NCBI GenBank assembly: GCA_905183005.1
Contig: CAJJDO010000015.1
Coordinates: 74,587 to 138,586 of the forward strand
Origin: Paramecium pentaurelia
Taxonomy: Eukaryota > Ciliophora > Oligohymenophorea > Peniculida > Parameciidae
Reading direction: 5' to 3'
Length of the DNA stretch: 64,000 nt
Shown piece after piece: positions 1 through 11,370 of this stretch. The notes under the pieces are model-generated. The model made no database searches, had not been told where the DNA came from, and worked only from the letters and a program-made list of their open reading frames with translations. Position 1 is the first letter of the stretch. Every line of letters starts with the position of its first letter. The translations under genes and the position numbers were made by a program.

Positions 1-57
1 ACTAAAAAAAGATCCAAATGATCATATTAATTTATTTTAATTTAAATTTATACAATA

Positions 58-1084
58 TCATTAATCTTATTATGCAGCAAGGGCTGCTTCTTTAGCTTTC
101 TCTTCTTCTTCTTGTAATCTCTTTTATTCTACTTCTCTGTCATATTTATCTTTTGCAAATGAAAATGCTTTTTCCTTAAGTTGCTTTGTCACAAAGATAT
201 TGTTTATTTTTTCTAATTTTACCATAATATTGATTGTATCTAATAGATAATTAGGACTTTTAGACTCAAAAGGATTTCCTTTGTATAGCAACTTTTTTAA
301 ATTTGGCAAGGTTTGTAACTTGGTGATTTCATCAAATTTATCAATTTTGTTTTCTCTAATATCAAAATGAACAATATTCTCCAAGACTGGAAATGTTTCA
401 TCAAACCCTTCAATCTAGATTAGCCTTAAGTATATACTAAGTTTTTTCTTAATTGCAATATTTAAATAGAAGTGAGTAATTCAATTCCCTAAATGGCTTT
501 GATTTTATTCTCACTCAATTTTAGTTCTTTCAATTCAGGTAGATTTTAAAACTAGGTTAAAGCAGCAATTTTATTTCTTTTTAAGTATAATTGCCTTAAT
601 TTAGGGTTACCATCAAAAGTATCCATTTTTTCAATTTTATTATCATTAAGATTAAGTTATATTAATGGTACTTTGATAGGGCCTAATTCAACTAACTTAT
701 TTGATGCAGCATTGAGATATTTAAGAGATTTATAAGCCTCCTCATTAGCAAGTGATTTCAAATCCTTAATATTATTGCCTTCTACATTCAATCTAATCAA
801 GTATGGCAGTTATGAAACTAAATAGTAAAAATAATACGTTGCACAATTTCAGTGATGTTATTCCCACTTAAATCTATTGATTCAATATATTTGTAATTTT
901 GAAAGGTTTGGGTCAAAGCATCTATATTCTTTTGATTTATATTCAAGATTGTAAAATGATAACCACTATTATCCTACACCATCTTAAAACCTGATAGATT
1001 ATTCATAATGAGTTCCTCAAAATTAATTTTGGATTTAGATTCCTCTTATTATTTAGGTTGTTTCTTGGCCTCTTTCTTAGACAT
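58..1084 (-). CDS. LRRC23-like leucine-rich repeat protein (probable axonemal)
   Basis: Code-6 reading with two introns (20 and 23 nt) gives 327 aa. The N-terminus is lysine-rich, followed by a run of LRRs with LxxLxLxxNxI cores (IESIDLSGNNI, LIRLNVEGNNI, LIQLNLNDNKI, LKELKLSENKI, IVHFDIRENKI). The C-terminus is a charged helix rich in E/K/A. LRR proteins of this pattern act as protein-binding scaffolds. The order of the N-terminal strand, the repeats and the coiled tail resembles LRRC23, a radial-spoke protein, but that assignment is by eye only. The start is the ATG preceding KKEAKKQ, 32 bp from the stop of the next gene on the same strand. Other SDS22-type LRR proteins are possible. Confidence 0.8.
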
Positions 1085-1116
1085 ATTAAATTTATATTAA
1101 TATTATGTTTTATAAA

Positions 1117-1996
1117 TCAAAACAATCTCTATTTAGCTTCATCACCATCTCCTACTAATCCCTTTTATTATGCAAATTGATAATGTAAATCAACTACATC
1201 TATTCCATCATGTACTTTAGTCCAACCATTCTAATGAATGTGATAAACTAAATTAATCTTCAATTCCTACCTCTAACTACACCACCTGAAGCAGTGTCTC
1301 TGTGTGTTGCATGATAAATTGCTCTGATTCCTAATTCAACAGCTTCATTCAATGACATTTCATATCTATAATGATTATCCAATACACCATAAGCATAAGT
1401 ACTACCACTACCAACTGAGAAGATATCTCCTTTCAATCTCATTCCATCATTATCAATATAGTATAAGTGTTATCCAGATAGATCAGATCCTGCTATCATA
1501 CAACCCATAGAGAGACCAGAATTTTTGTAACCAATTAGAATTCCTTAGAGGAATTTAGAGGCTGCTGCAACACTCAATTTACTGCCATTTTTTAATTCAT
1601 ATGTTCTACAATGATTAGCTAAATATGCCAACCAATATTAACAATCAGCTGCACCTCCAGCCATAGTACCTTTTATAATTTGAATTATATATACATACCT
1701 AATAGATATTCATTAATTTCAATCACTTTTCTAACTTGTTCACTACTCAAAAAACTACCCATACTAGCTCTTGAATCAACTGCCAAAAGAATTCCTTCTT
1801 TAAATACAAATCCTAATGTTGTTGTTCCATGTTTGAAATTATTTAACTTATTTCCTCCATTTGTTTATGTTGGACCATTCAATGTTCTATAAATTACTTA
1901 AGGTGCACTAGGCATTTTTAAAGTATTGATTTCATCTTTGTCTTCCTTTTAATATGTATGAGCTAATCCAAATGTTGAAGGGTCGAAATCAATCAT
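1117..1996 (-). CDS. PSMB5: 20S proteasome subunit beta type-5
   Basis: Two introns (1670-1698, ending AAG, and one near 1246-1268) give a 275-aa protein. A propeptide of about 57 residues is followed by HG|TTTLGF, so the mature catalytic Thr is about residue 58. Further hallmarks are AVDSRASMG, QVRKVIEI, LGTMAGGAADCQYW, SVAAASK, GLSMGCMI, FSVGSGSTYAYGV and YHATHRDTASGG. These match the chymotrypsin-like beta5 subunit, an N-terminal Thr hydrolase in the inner ring of the 20S core. Without the second intron the protein would stop at VVRGRN; with it, the expected tail VYHIHQNGW is restored. Cytosolic and nuclear. Confidence 0.96.
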
Positions 1997-2129
1997 TTTA
2001 ATATTTTAATTAAATAATCATCCTTATCTCAAGAAATATTATTAAATATTAGTTAATGGTCTTAGTTACAAATTGTGTTAAATTGAGAATTAAATTACAC
2101 ATATATTTTAAATATATATACTATATAAT

Positions 2130-2775
2130 ATGAAAAACAATCATCATCGAAGAACAAAATCAAGTGGAAACTACTTTCCCATTTAATCTGAATTTCTTGT
2201 TTAAGATGATGATGATGATACCAATGAAACGAGAGCTATTATATAAAAAATATAACAATAACCTATTCTACATCATTAGATTGTTGAAAAACTTGATGAT
2301 TAAAATTATGGATTGTTCAATACTATGTTTAATTTTGGTTAAATGAAGTATAAACCAAAACAATCTTTAGACTTGAGCACAATTACAGAGTGCAGTTGTA
2401 ATGAATTCACTTATTCTTAGCTACACCCTCGACTAAAGATGCTTAACCTAAACATAGAAAATGTGGAAGTCAATAACAATAAGTGAACAAATAACCTATA
2501 CGTCATCATCATAGTCAAAGTCTCTAAATCCATCGACTTGAATAAGAATTGGAATAAATGAAGGTATAATAGGCTGAAATATAAAATGTTAATGTAATGC
2601 TTATTATTGAAATTCATAAATCGAGATAAGAGCTTTAGATATCATAATAAGTAAATTATAATATTAATATTAGAAAAATGAAAACATACTATAAAGAATA
2701 AGAAAACTAGAAAAGATGTTGAAAGATGATTAAAAATTATCATGTACAACTAACGACAGTCTTGAATTTTCCTGA
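2130..2775 (+). CDS. Hypothetical coiled-coil protein
   Basis: The model starts at ATG 2130 (MKNNHHRRTKSSGNYF), 133 bp from the divergent beta5 start. A first exon runs to a TGA at 2484. If a 32-nt intron (2483-2514, starting GTG) and a 23-nt intron further on are removed, the frame continues to TGA 2773 and gives 196 aa. The part after the first intron is strongly helical (HRLEQELEQMK, then ILQRIRKLEKMLK), which supports the spliced model. The N-terminus carries a DDDDD run. I recognise no domain. The first intron is long and lacks the usual GTA, so the shorter 118-aa product cannot be excluded. Confidence 0.6.
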
Positions 2776-3054
2776 GAAAAATACTCATTTTTGTTTAACA
2801 TTTATATAAAATCAATTTCTAATAGGAATTCAATTTCCACTTTATTTTTTCTAATTTTTCATAACAGAACATTTATTTATAGAAATCTTTTATTTAGAAT
2901 AATATTTGTGAATCCTCATAAATGACAGTAACAATTGTAATAATCATAATAATAAACCATTATCTACTTTAATTATGTATTACATAAAGAAAGAACGTTA
3001 AATTAATAGACAATTAATTATACTTTCTTAAATAATGACATATCTAACAAAAAT
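2776..3054. other. Convergent intergenic region
   Basis: About 280 bp of AT-rich sequence between two convergent stop codons. No credible reading frame or structure was seen. It presumably holds both 3' UTRs. Confidence 0.5.
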
Positions 3055-6031
3055 TCATTAAGACTAATATTAATAGCCACATTCAAAATATGATTTCTCT
3101 TTTTCCTTTGAATAATCATGTTAGCCAGATGGCAAATTTGGAATTTTGGAACTCTCTGTTACTCCAAAAATACTCAGCGTTTCTGATTGAAGTATTCCAT
3201 GGAAATCACTTATTTAGACATTTTCAATTTAATTCTTAATCTCAATAATTTCCTAAATCAATTAATTGATATCATACATTAAATGCATAGTTTCTATTAT
3301 AAATTTTATCCCATAAAAATTCATCATTATTTTAATAATGTAAAATCAATTGTTCTTTTAGTTTATCCAAATTAAATCTTTGTTATTCAATTAATTATTG
3401 AATTTATTCATTTAATTTTATTACACTATCAATACCTTAATTATAGAATAATAATCCATCTACACAACCAATACTTTTAAAACTAACCTATATTGCTTAT
3501 TATTATTCAAAATGTAATTATAACAATAATAAAGCTGCTAATGTTAAATAATCTCTTTATCCAACAGAAAAGTATTTTACAACAGCATTTTATTTCTATT
3601 TAGCTGGTAATTTGATTATATGAATCAAATTCTTTTCTATTTATAAAGTTTTTGTAAGAGTTTCAATATCATTAGGATGAAACTCCTACACTAATTATTT
3701 TGCATTTTAAATATCAATATTCCCACTGATAAATGCAGTATACTTAATATCTGAAAACATATCAGTTAAAAATTAAGAGAATTCATTATATTTTAAATCC
3801 TAAAATTCTTTTATTATATCTGCTGGATCATTTACAGGTCTTAACATCAATTTTGGTAACCAATATTGAATTAAATAAAACTGAGTTTTTTAAAAATAAT
3901 ATTCTTAAAACTAACTTCTTAAATCTTCTTTTATACTTTAAAACTTAGATTCATCTTTTATTTATTTTAAATTTTATAAAACTTAGTTTTTAACTGCTTC
4001 AAATGTTAGACTCCATCCTGATAACATTAATGATAAACCTTTTAAGCTACTTTCTACTTAAAAGTTGAAACCGGCCGAGATAGCTTCCAAATTAGATTAT
4101 TCAATATACATTTAAGCCACTTTTAAAATTGCCTTTGATTTTGCAATGCTATAACCATTAATTGGTTTGTAGAATAAAATACCAAGAAAGACTCTATTTG
4201 TACTATTATCGTATTGCCACCACAATTCTTAAGATATTTATAACGGAGTTAAATTTGGTATTAAGTAATTTTTTTAAGATTGATCTAAATCTAATGGAAT
4301 ATAAGGAGTAAGAGGTTTATAAACAGGTTCTATATCATTTGGAGATTCACTCATAAGTAAGGGTTCTGATAAAGTAATATTAGCTTGAAGAATTTAATAA
4401 GTAGTGTAAAAATTATAATTTGGCTATTCAATAGGAATATAATAAGAGAGATTAGGTAATTTTAACTATGAAATTAATTATTCATCTATAGTAGAAACAG
4501 TTGTATAATCTAACATAATATTAGAGTATTCAATTGATTGTACTTTTTTATTAACAAAATTAGATTTTAAGAACTCATCTGAGTTTAAAGTCTTTAATTC
4601 TTGATAAATATATTATCCTTATTAAATAATAATGACTCCAGATTAAATATTATCAATAATAGAATTTAAATCCTTCTTGGAAAATTCTTTATCATCAACA
4701 TATTTTTGATAGAGAATTTATAAATTGTAAAAATCTTTATGACAATTTAATAATGTTTTTTCATTCTATCTTTTTAAAAATGAGCCAAAATTATAGATGG
4801 CATTAGCTAATGTGATGCTATCGGCATTACATTCTTAAATATTTATTGCCAAGAAATCAAAATCTAGAATTTCAAATTAGCATTTAAGAATCGTTTGTAG
4901 AGAATTTTATGTTTTTAACAATAACAAATGTTTAAAAAATTCATCTTGCTTTGTTGGATATATCAAAATTGTTGATGTTAGATTGGAATTGATTCTAATT
5001 TGATTATATAAAATAGGCTCTAGATCCCAAGTATCAATAATGGATGTTCCGAATTCTTTTTACAATAATTAAGTATCAGAAACTATCATATATATTTCTT
5101 AATTTGAGAGTGCAGATTCTATTGTCAATCTAAGTGGATTGGAAACTAATATCAACTCAATGTAATTTTATAAATCTTATATCTACATTGGTTCTGTCAT
5201 AATTTCATTATTTAATGATATTGCATCTAATACTCTATCAATTTTAGAAATGAGATCAAAGTCATTAATTTCAATTTCTTCACTATTTATATTATCCAAA
5301 TCATCTTAAGTATATTCTCTTACAAGTGAATCAGCAAACTTTCTTATACAAGTTTCCATTAATTCGTTTTTAAAGTGAATAGTTATAGTACTCATGTAGG
5401 GTCTTTCAATTAATTATGCTTAGGAACACTATTGTTTCAGTAATAAATGCATGAATAATGTATTATAATCATCATCATGAAAACCATGATAGATTACAAA
5501 TTACAAAGTGGCTATATCTACTAATTTTTCTTGAACAATCAAGGTTAATCCATTCTTAAATTACCAACCTTACAATTATCCTTCATTCCATGGTTCAGCT
5601 TCAAATATTAATTCTTCAAAATGTTCTTCTTCTGGTTCTGGGATTATGTTATCAAATTAAGTAACATCTTCCGGACTAGTTAAAAATTGCATGATGTCTT
5701 AATCTTCTTTATCTAAAACTACAGTATTATCAATATCATCTATATTTTCTATTTCATTAACTTTCAATTATTAGATTTAAGGGATCTAAAACGATTATTT
5801 ATGATTGGCCAAAGCATACTTAAAGAGTAAGTAAACTAATAAAATTAGTATGATCAGTTGAATTATTTAACAAATAGTGGAGAGAATGCCACGTGTTTCA
5901 GGATCTTTAGGTTTCTTCACTTATTGATGTACTAATCCTTAAGTTTCTTCATCCATTTGCATTAATTAAATGTTTAATCCATTTCGATATATTGCTGATT
6001 TTCTACACTTGGTGTCATTTCTGATACTCAT
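3055..6031 (-). CDS. Divergent M16 (insulysin/nardilysin-like) protein, membrane-anchored, zinc motif not seen
   Basis: One 25-nt intron near the 3' end; 983 aa. One hydrophobic segment at about residues 53-74 suggests a type II membrane anchor. The remainder follows the insulysin plan: an N-terminal half (GWQFKNGLTLIVQEKL, TLQFVIYHGFHDD), then the linker typical of M16A (LWWQYDNSTNRVFLGILFYKP, then SAGFNFQVESSLKGLSLMLSGWS), then two further lobes. The HxxEH zinc ligand expected after the first strand is replaced by NTLFMHLLLKQQ, so catalysis is doubtful. The first ATG (6031) lies inside the divergent KDEL-receptor gene; Met24 at 5962 is an alternative start that avoids overlap. It may be a pseudo-protease or a regulatory subunit. 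Confidence 0.78.
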
Positions 6032-6693
6032 ATTAAAAATACGCAAAACAAGGAATTGTTTAGGTAACTGATGAAATAATGTAATAGGATTATCATACAG
6101 AACTTAAGAAATCTATCTTGCAGTGTTCTGTGTCAGATATATTGATCTATTCATGTATTTTGTATCAGTATACAATACCTCAATGAAATTACTTTACATT
6201 AGCAGCACTGTGTTCATTATATACCTTATGAAGTTCAAGAAACCATATTGTCTAGTATTTAATATTTCTAATATATAGTCTTATGATTCAGCAAGCGATG
6301 ACTTTCCACACTATAAATTCATCTACACTGGAGCAGGAGTCTTGGCTCTACTTGTCCATACAGATTTAGCACCATTTGAATTAGGATGGTCATATAGTAT
6401 TTGGTTAGAAGCATTAGCAATTATACCACAATTACATATGTTACAAAAGATCAAAGATGTTAAATATCAATTATCATTATTAGGTTGAAAATATTACATC
6501 CAATTATGTGGGAGCTTTGGGAGTTTATCGTTTCTTCTATATTGTTAGTTGGATTTACAAATACTCATTAACTGGAGATGTTTGTTGGACATCACTTTTG
6601 GGAGGAATTGTTTAAACTATCTTATATGCAGATTTCCTTTACTATTACATCATTAGTCTAAAATCAGGGAAAGGTATGTCTTTAGGAGTTTGA
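5970..6693 (+). CDS. ERD2: ER lumen protein-retaining receptor (KDEL receptor)
   Basis: Two introns (24 and 25 nt) give 224 aa with seven hydrophobic segments. Family hallmarks in order: FRYIADFLHLVSFLILILKI at the N-terminus, then VFCVRYIDLF, VYNTSMKLLYI, HTDLAPFELGWSYSIWLEA, AIIPQLHML, VGALGVYRFFYIVSWIYKY, GGIVQTILYADFLYYY and a short polar tail. It retrieves escaped ER proteins from the Golgi by binding their C-terminal KDEL-like signal, and cycles in COPI vesicles. The N-terminal match to other ERD2 proteins makes ATG 5970 secure. That places this start within or directly beside the N-terminal codons of the opposite-strand M16 gene. Confidence 0.96.
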
Positions 6694-6851
6694 GATTTGT
6701 GATTATTACAATATTGAAAGCAGTTTAAATTAATACCCTTATAATTATCATTCTTAAGAGATTGCACATATCATTTATTACACATTTTTACTATAATACT
6801 TACGTGGCAATCTGGAAATCATAATTAAAAATCTAGAATTAATAAAATTAA

Positions 6852-7688
6852 TCAAATTAATCTACAAACACATTTCTTTTCAAATTCGAATAGCCTACCA
6901 TTTTCCAATTTAACTAAAACTTTTTTCTTTTCTTTCTTTTCTACAAATTAACCAAATTCTCCCTTAAATTCTCCTTTTATAATGCAAACTCTTCCACCTT
7001 TTTTTGGAAGTGTAACTTTAACATCCTTTTCTTTCAAATCTTCTATTAGTTCTCCATGAGAACCCAAAGCACTAAAAGTATATTCATCTTAAACATCAGA
7101 TATTGAAATATTTTTATTATAGAATTTACCACCCTAATAATGCTTATTCTTAACCTTAACTACAATGCCTGATGTTATCCATTTTAATTATTTCTGAGAT
7201 TTACTTTTTGATCTACTTCTACTTTTCTCTTCTTTGTATAATTTAGCATCTACCACTTAATCAGCTGCAATTTTTATTTTTTCTCCATTATTTTTTAATT
7301 CTACTAAATACGTATCACTTTATCCTTATATTTTAATAACATCCACAATAACTCCTTTCATTTTTTTATATTTTCCACTTATAATAACTACATCTTAAAA
7401 TTTTTCACTTTCTTGTTTATCCTTCTCACCTATATACTTATATGTTTTCATAGGATTCACTCCTAAACCTTCTCTGTCTCCTCTTGATTGAAATTCTATT
7501 GGTTTTAATAATGCTGTATTTTTATATGGATTTCTGCCTATAGGTTATCCTTCTTGAAAACCCATTTTTGAAAGTAAATTTTAAGCAAATTAAGAGACAG
7601 GAGCTTTTGTGTATGTTTCTTCTGTATTATCAGGTTTGCTTGATAAAGTGAAATTTTTTCTTTCTTCAACTGGTACATCATTTATCAT
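6852..7688 (-). CDS. GPKOW: G-patch and KOW domain protein (GPKOW/Spp2-like splicing factor)
   Basis: Intronless, 278 aa. A G-patch lies at about residues 30-75 (AQNLLSKMGFQEGQPIGRN, then GDREGLGV). KOW-type modules follow: VVIISGKYKKMKGVIVDV, and near the C-terminus VKVTLPKKGGRVCIIKGEFKGEFG. An SR-like linker (KSRSRSKSQKQ) precedes WITSGIVVKVKNKHYQGGKFYNK, which is typical of GPKOW/MOS2. The family binds the spliceosomal helicase DHX16/Prp2 through the G-patch and acts in the nucleus at catalytic activation. Start chosen at the ATG before INDVPVEERKNF. Confidence 0.88.
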
Positions 7689-7943
7689 TTTTATAAAATA
7701 ATATTTATGTTTTTTTTTAAGAAATCTTTAAAATAATTATTATTACTTATTTTTTAACCTAAAAAATATTATGAAGATATGCAATCGTTTAAAGCTTTGT
7801 AATTCTTATGAATGATACTATTTGAACAGATATATTTTACAAATATATTATGATAAATTCTTAATTGTTTATATTTCTATCTTCTACTTAAAAAGATTTG
7901 AAAAAACTAAAATAAAAAAAGGAGCACAAATATAAATTAATTT
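7689..7943. other. Intergenic region
   Basis: About 255 bp of AT-rich sequence between the GPKOW start and the Tim17 stop. It should contain the GPKOW promoter and Tim17 3' UTR. No ORF was recognised. Confidence 0.5.
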
Positions 7944-8497
7944 TCAATATTTTTCCACTTTCGGTTATTATTTTTTACTTGGTTATTAGACTTACATTGC
8001 CATCATTTCTTGCATTTCTTACATTTATTATTATTATTGTTATTGCATTCTTTTCATTTCTTCTCTCATTTACATTTTAAGCATTCCTATTTCAGCCAAT
8101 TATATGAACCCCAAGATTATGCCTCCAAATATAGCATTTCTAACTGCAATTCTTGTGCCAGCTAAAACTATAATTCAAAGGCTATACCTCTAATGGCTAA
8201 AAATCCTCCTGTAAATGCACCAGCAACTATGGGATTAATAAAATCTTATTGGTTTCTCAGATGCATAAGAGTACAATCTGTGATACTAAACAATCCTCCC
8301 CAAAGTGCAAATGATCCTCCTAAAATTGGGGCTCTTCTTTTTAATAATTAGATTCCACCAAAAAATCTTTCCTTCTTTGGAGCAAATGACATGCCTTTTA
8401 AGAAATAGAATATGCATCCAGCAAAGCATCCCATTGAGAAAGCTCCTCCAAAATCATCAATGATTCTGTAAGGACAAGGTTATTCACGCATAGCCAT
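7944..8497 (-). CDS. TIM17: Mitochondrial import inner membrane translocase Tim17
   Basis: One 20-nt intron; 177 aa. The sequence REQPCPYRIIDDFGGAFSMGCFAG matches the Tim17 N-terminus (CPWRIVDDCGGAFTMG). RRAPILGGSFALWGGLFSITDC and INPIVAGAFTGGFLAIR are also characteristic. Four hydrophobic segments are expected in the inner mitochondrial membrane, where Tim17 works with Tim23 in presequence import. The C-terminal 50 residues are an unusual Met/Gln-rich tail (QQQQQQMQEMQEMMAMQ), most of whose Gln codons are TAA, a good demonstration of the code change. Confidence 0.94.
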
Positions 8498-8578
8498 CTT
8501 AATTCTGGTTAAAATTTATTAATTAAATGTTAGTCATTGATAAAATAATTAAGTAATAGTAATAATGGAAGGGGATAA

Positions 8579-9208
8579 TCATCTTTTGTGAGCTAAAGTT
8601 CTGATTCTACAATCAGTACGAATTCTACTATTAGATCTTAGAACAGGATTGCTAGGTTCACTCTTTTTCTTTTGATGGCAAATTATTTGTTTATGCTTCC
8701 TATGATTATTTCGGTTTCTATAATAATCCCAAAATTAATCATAATTTTAATCTTGGTTTATATCATATATTTGTGTAAAATCTGGCAAATTTTATAAAGG
8801 CAAAATTTTTTTGAATTTATAGAAATGTAGCTTTATCTTATTGACTAATTTTTGAGTTTCATTAGCTAATTCTTCCTCAGAGATATATTCTCTTCTTTTT
8901 GGATAAGTCTCAAAGCGTATTTTATAGAGCATCTGTAATTAATCAGTGGGAGATAATTTATCATAATCTCCAAGATGAATTCCCTTAAGCAATATCTCAT
9001 CATTATCAAACACATCATGTTCTGAGCCAGATGAATCTGAATCTGAATTTACTTCTATTGGGACAATCTCTTATTCTTTAGGTTTTTTAAACAAATTATT
9101 CATAAAATCAGAGCCAATAAATTTAATAGGTTTCAATCTAATGTTCTATAACCTTGGTGAAGTTTTTTCTGAATCCAGAGTTGAGGTAGATGATTTTCTT
9201 GAATTCAT
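8579..9208 (-). CDS. Hypothetical protein
   Basis: Single open exon, 209 aa, lying 81 bp from the Tim17 start on the same strand. The N-terminus is Ser-rich (MNSRKSSTSTLDSEKTSP), the middle is acidic (NSDSDSSGSEHDVFDNDE) and the C-terminal third is basic (FWDYYRNRNNHRKHK, then KKKSEPSNPVLRSNSRIRT). No membrane segment or known domain was recognised. The segment around SPTDQLQMLYKIRFETYPKRREYISEEE looks folded and helical. Composition resembles a regulatory or nuclear protein, but that is only an impression. Confidence 0.7.
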
Positions 9209-10004
9209 AAATAAATTTTATTTCTGAAATTATTATTATAATAATCTCATTAAGAAAACTATATTCTTTATAATAATAATTTCATTTTCTTTCAATAAAA
9301 ATCATCATTCATTTTCATCACAATTTGCATCATAACAAAAAGTTCATGTTTAATTTAATTGATTATTTTAATAAGATTCAATAATTTTAGATAAAAAACT
9401 CAATAGATTATATAGAAAATTGATGAATATTCTTATTTATTATTGATTATATATGAATTTATTTTTTAAGATGATTGATTATTAAAAAATTACATCTATA
9501 ATATTTTAATGATAGATATATGTTATTATACATATTTATTATTTTAATATATATATTAATATAATATCAAAATTTTATTGAATAATTTATTCAAAAATCT
9601 TTCAATTAGATTCAGATATTTCTTAATCTATTTGTATATTTAAAAATTCTTTTTTTTAAATTAAAAAATCAATATAAATTCCATCATATTTATAAATAAA
9701 ATTGACTTGAACCTGATTTTTAATATAATTAATAAGTTTCTAAGTAAAAATAATAGATAACTTTCATAATAATTATTGATTAAAATTTGTATTAAAGTTT
9801 TAGAAGAGAACACTAGTAAATATTCAAAAGAAAGTAAATTATAAAAAATAATTATAATTAATTAATACTGCAATAAATTTATAAAAATATTATAAATTCT
9901 CAAGGATTTAAAATTAATTTTAAAGGAAAACGAAGGCAAGATATGATAATTATAGAAATTATTAAAGATTAAACATGTTGAGTATTTAATATTAATTGAA
10001 TATT
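9209..10004. other. Gene-free AT-rich region
   Basis: About 800 bp with dense TGA on both strands and long A/T runs. I found no reading frame with protein-like composition. It contains the promoter of the upstream gene and the 3' end of the kinase gene. Confidence 0.5.
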
Positions 10005-10984
10005 TCAAAATTAGTTTCCCTGAATTTATTGAGCATATTTAAAGAATTCATGATTGACAAATTCAGTAGCAGTAATTCTATTGTATTCTTCTGCCAGTCC
10101 CCCTTCTATTAAATCTTTTAAATTCTCTAGTAATTCTTTTGGTGTATTTTCTCTTATTAATTACTAATCTACTTTCTAAATAAAGTCGAGTTGCCAAAAT
10201 AGATCAGGCTGATTTATTAATAGTTAATAATATTGATCATCCTTAGTGGGAAACTATCCCATAATTGGAGGTCTTTTGTAAATAGCAAGAAATAGGGCTG
10301 TTGTTAAGGCATAAACATCTGCACCAAACAAGCAAAATTCTTGAAATTCTCCATCTTCTAGATTAAGTCTAAAGTTAACAATCTCTGGACTTGAATAAGG
10401 AGTAAGAGTCCTGGGTAACCATTTTGTAAGGAGATCTTCAAATGAAGGTCTGTAGCTGAAGCCAAAATCTGCCAACTTGACACAGTTTCTACTAACAACA
10501 AGCATATTTTCAAGCTTGATATCGTTGTGTGCTATATATTAGGAATGTAAATATTCAAGAGCAATAGAAATTTAAGTAAAGTACTTGATTATAATTTTGA
10601 GTGATGTTTCATTTGTCTTACAAAGAGTATGAAGATCACAGGTGGCATTTTCAAGGAATAGACTACAACATTATAGGTTCCCTCCTGCAGGATCTAATTG
10701 ATGATGAGGGATGAATTATTATGGTTTAATTATGTTTGGATGATTGAGTTAACTCAATATTTTCCATTCATTTTATAGATCTTAACATTCTCTTTAATGA
10801 ACAGTATTGCAAGTACTGTCATCTTCAATGAAAAGTTGTCCATGAAACACAGATTTAATGACTACGGTCTAGTGAACTTATAATAAAACTTTACATCAGA
10901 TGCTCCTACTCGACGGTGGATGTAAGAATTGTTGCCTTGTTGAATTAAATAGAGATGATCTGCTATCTAGTTGATTTGCTGCAT
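10005..10984 (-). CDS. Divergent serine/threonine protein kinase
   Basis: One 26-nt intron; 317 aa, essentially a lone kinase domain. The ATP lysine is in TVVIKSVF. The loop reads AHNDIKLEN, so the usual HRD is HND while the catalytic Asp, the Lys and the Asn are kept. DFG is present (LADFGF). The activation segment ends TPYSSPEIV (APE is SPE), and the DxxxL helix is in LFGADVYALTTALFLAIY. The glycine loop is poorly conserved (IQQGNNSYIHRR). HRD variants with an altered Arg often do not need loop phosphorylation, but activity cannot be judged here. The start is 32 bp after the stop of the roadblock gene. Confidence 0.83.
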
Positions 10985-11016
10985 TTATATTTTTATATAT
11001 TATAAATGTATATTTT

Positions 11017-11356
11017 TCATTCTTCTTCTTTTTTTTCTTCTTTTGGTCCTTAAACGACAATCAACAAGAATTCCTTATCTGGAGCTACCATTATCTCATT
11101 ATTCTTAGACTTTATACGTAGAAACGTCAATTCATTCATAGGATCTAGGTCTCTAACAGTTGATCTGCAGATGAATTTGAGTAACTTACTTGGCTTTGGC
11201 TGCTAAAGTTGGAATTGTTCTTGCAATATTTTCACCTTCTTTGCTCTCAGTTCCATAAGTACTTCGTATGATTTGACCATCATTATTACAAATAACTATT
11301 CCTTATACTGATTTATGGGTTTTGATTCTATTTATTGTTTCTTCTATGTCAGACAT
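11017..11356 (-). CDS. DYNLRB: Dynein light chain roadblock/LC7
   Basis: One 25-nt intron ending CAG; 104 aa. The sequence SVQGIVICNNDGQIIRSTYG, then AAKAKSTVRDLDPMNELTFLRI, then KNNEIMVAPDKEFLLIVVQ is nearly identical in pattern to DYNLRB1/LC7. Roadblock dimers bind dynein intermediate chains in cytoplasmic, axonemal and IFT dyneins. The tail GPKEEKKEE is charged. Its ATG lies only 14 bp from the ATG of the divergent coiled-coil gene on the plus strand. Confidence 0.95.
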
Positions 11357-11370
11357 TATTAATTATAAAA

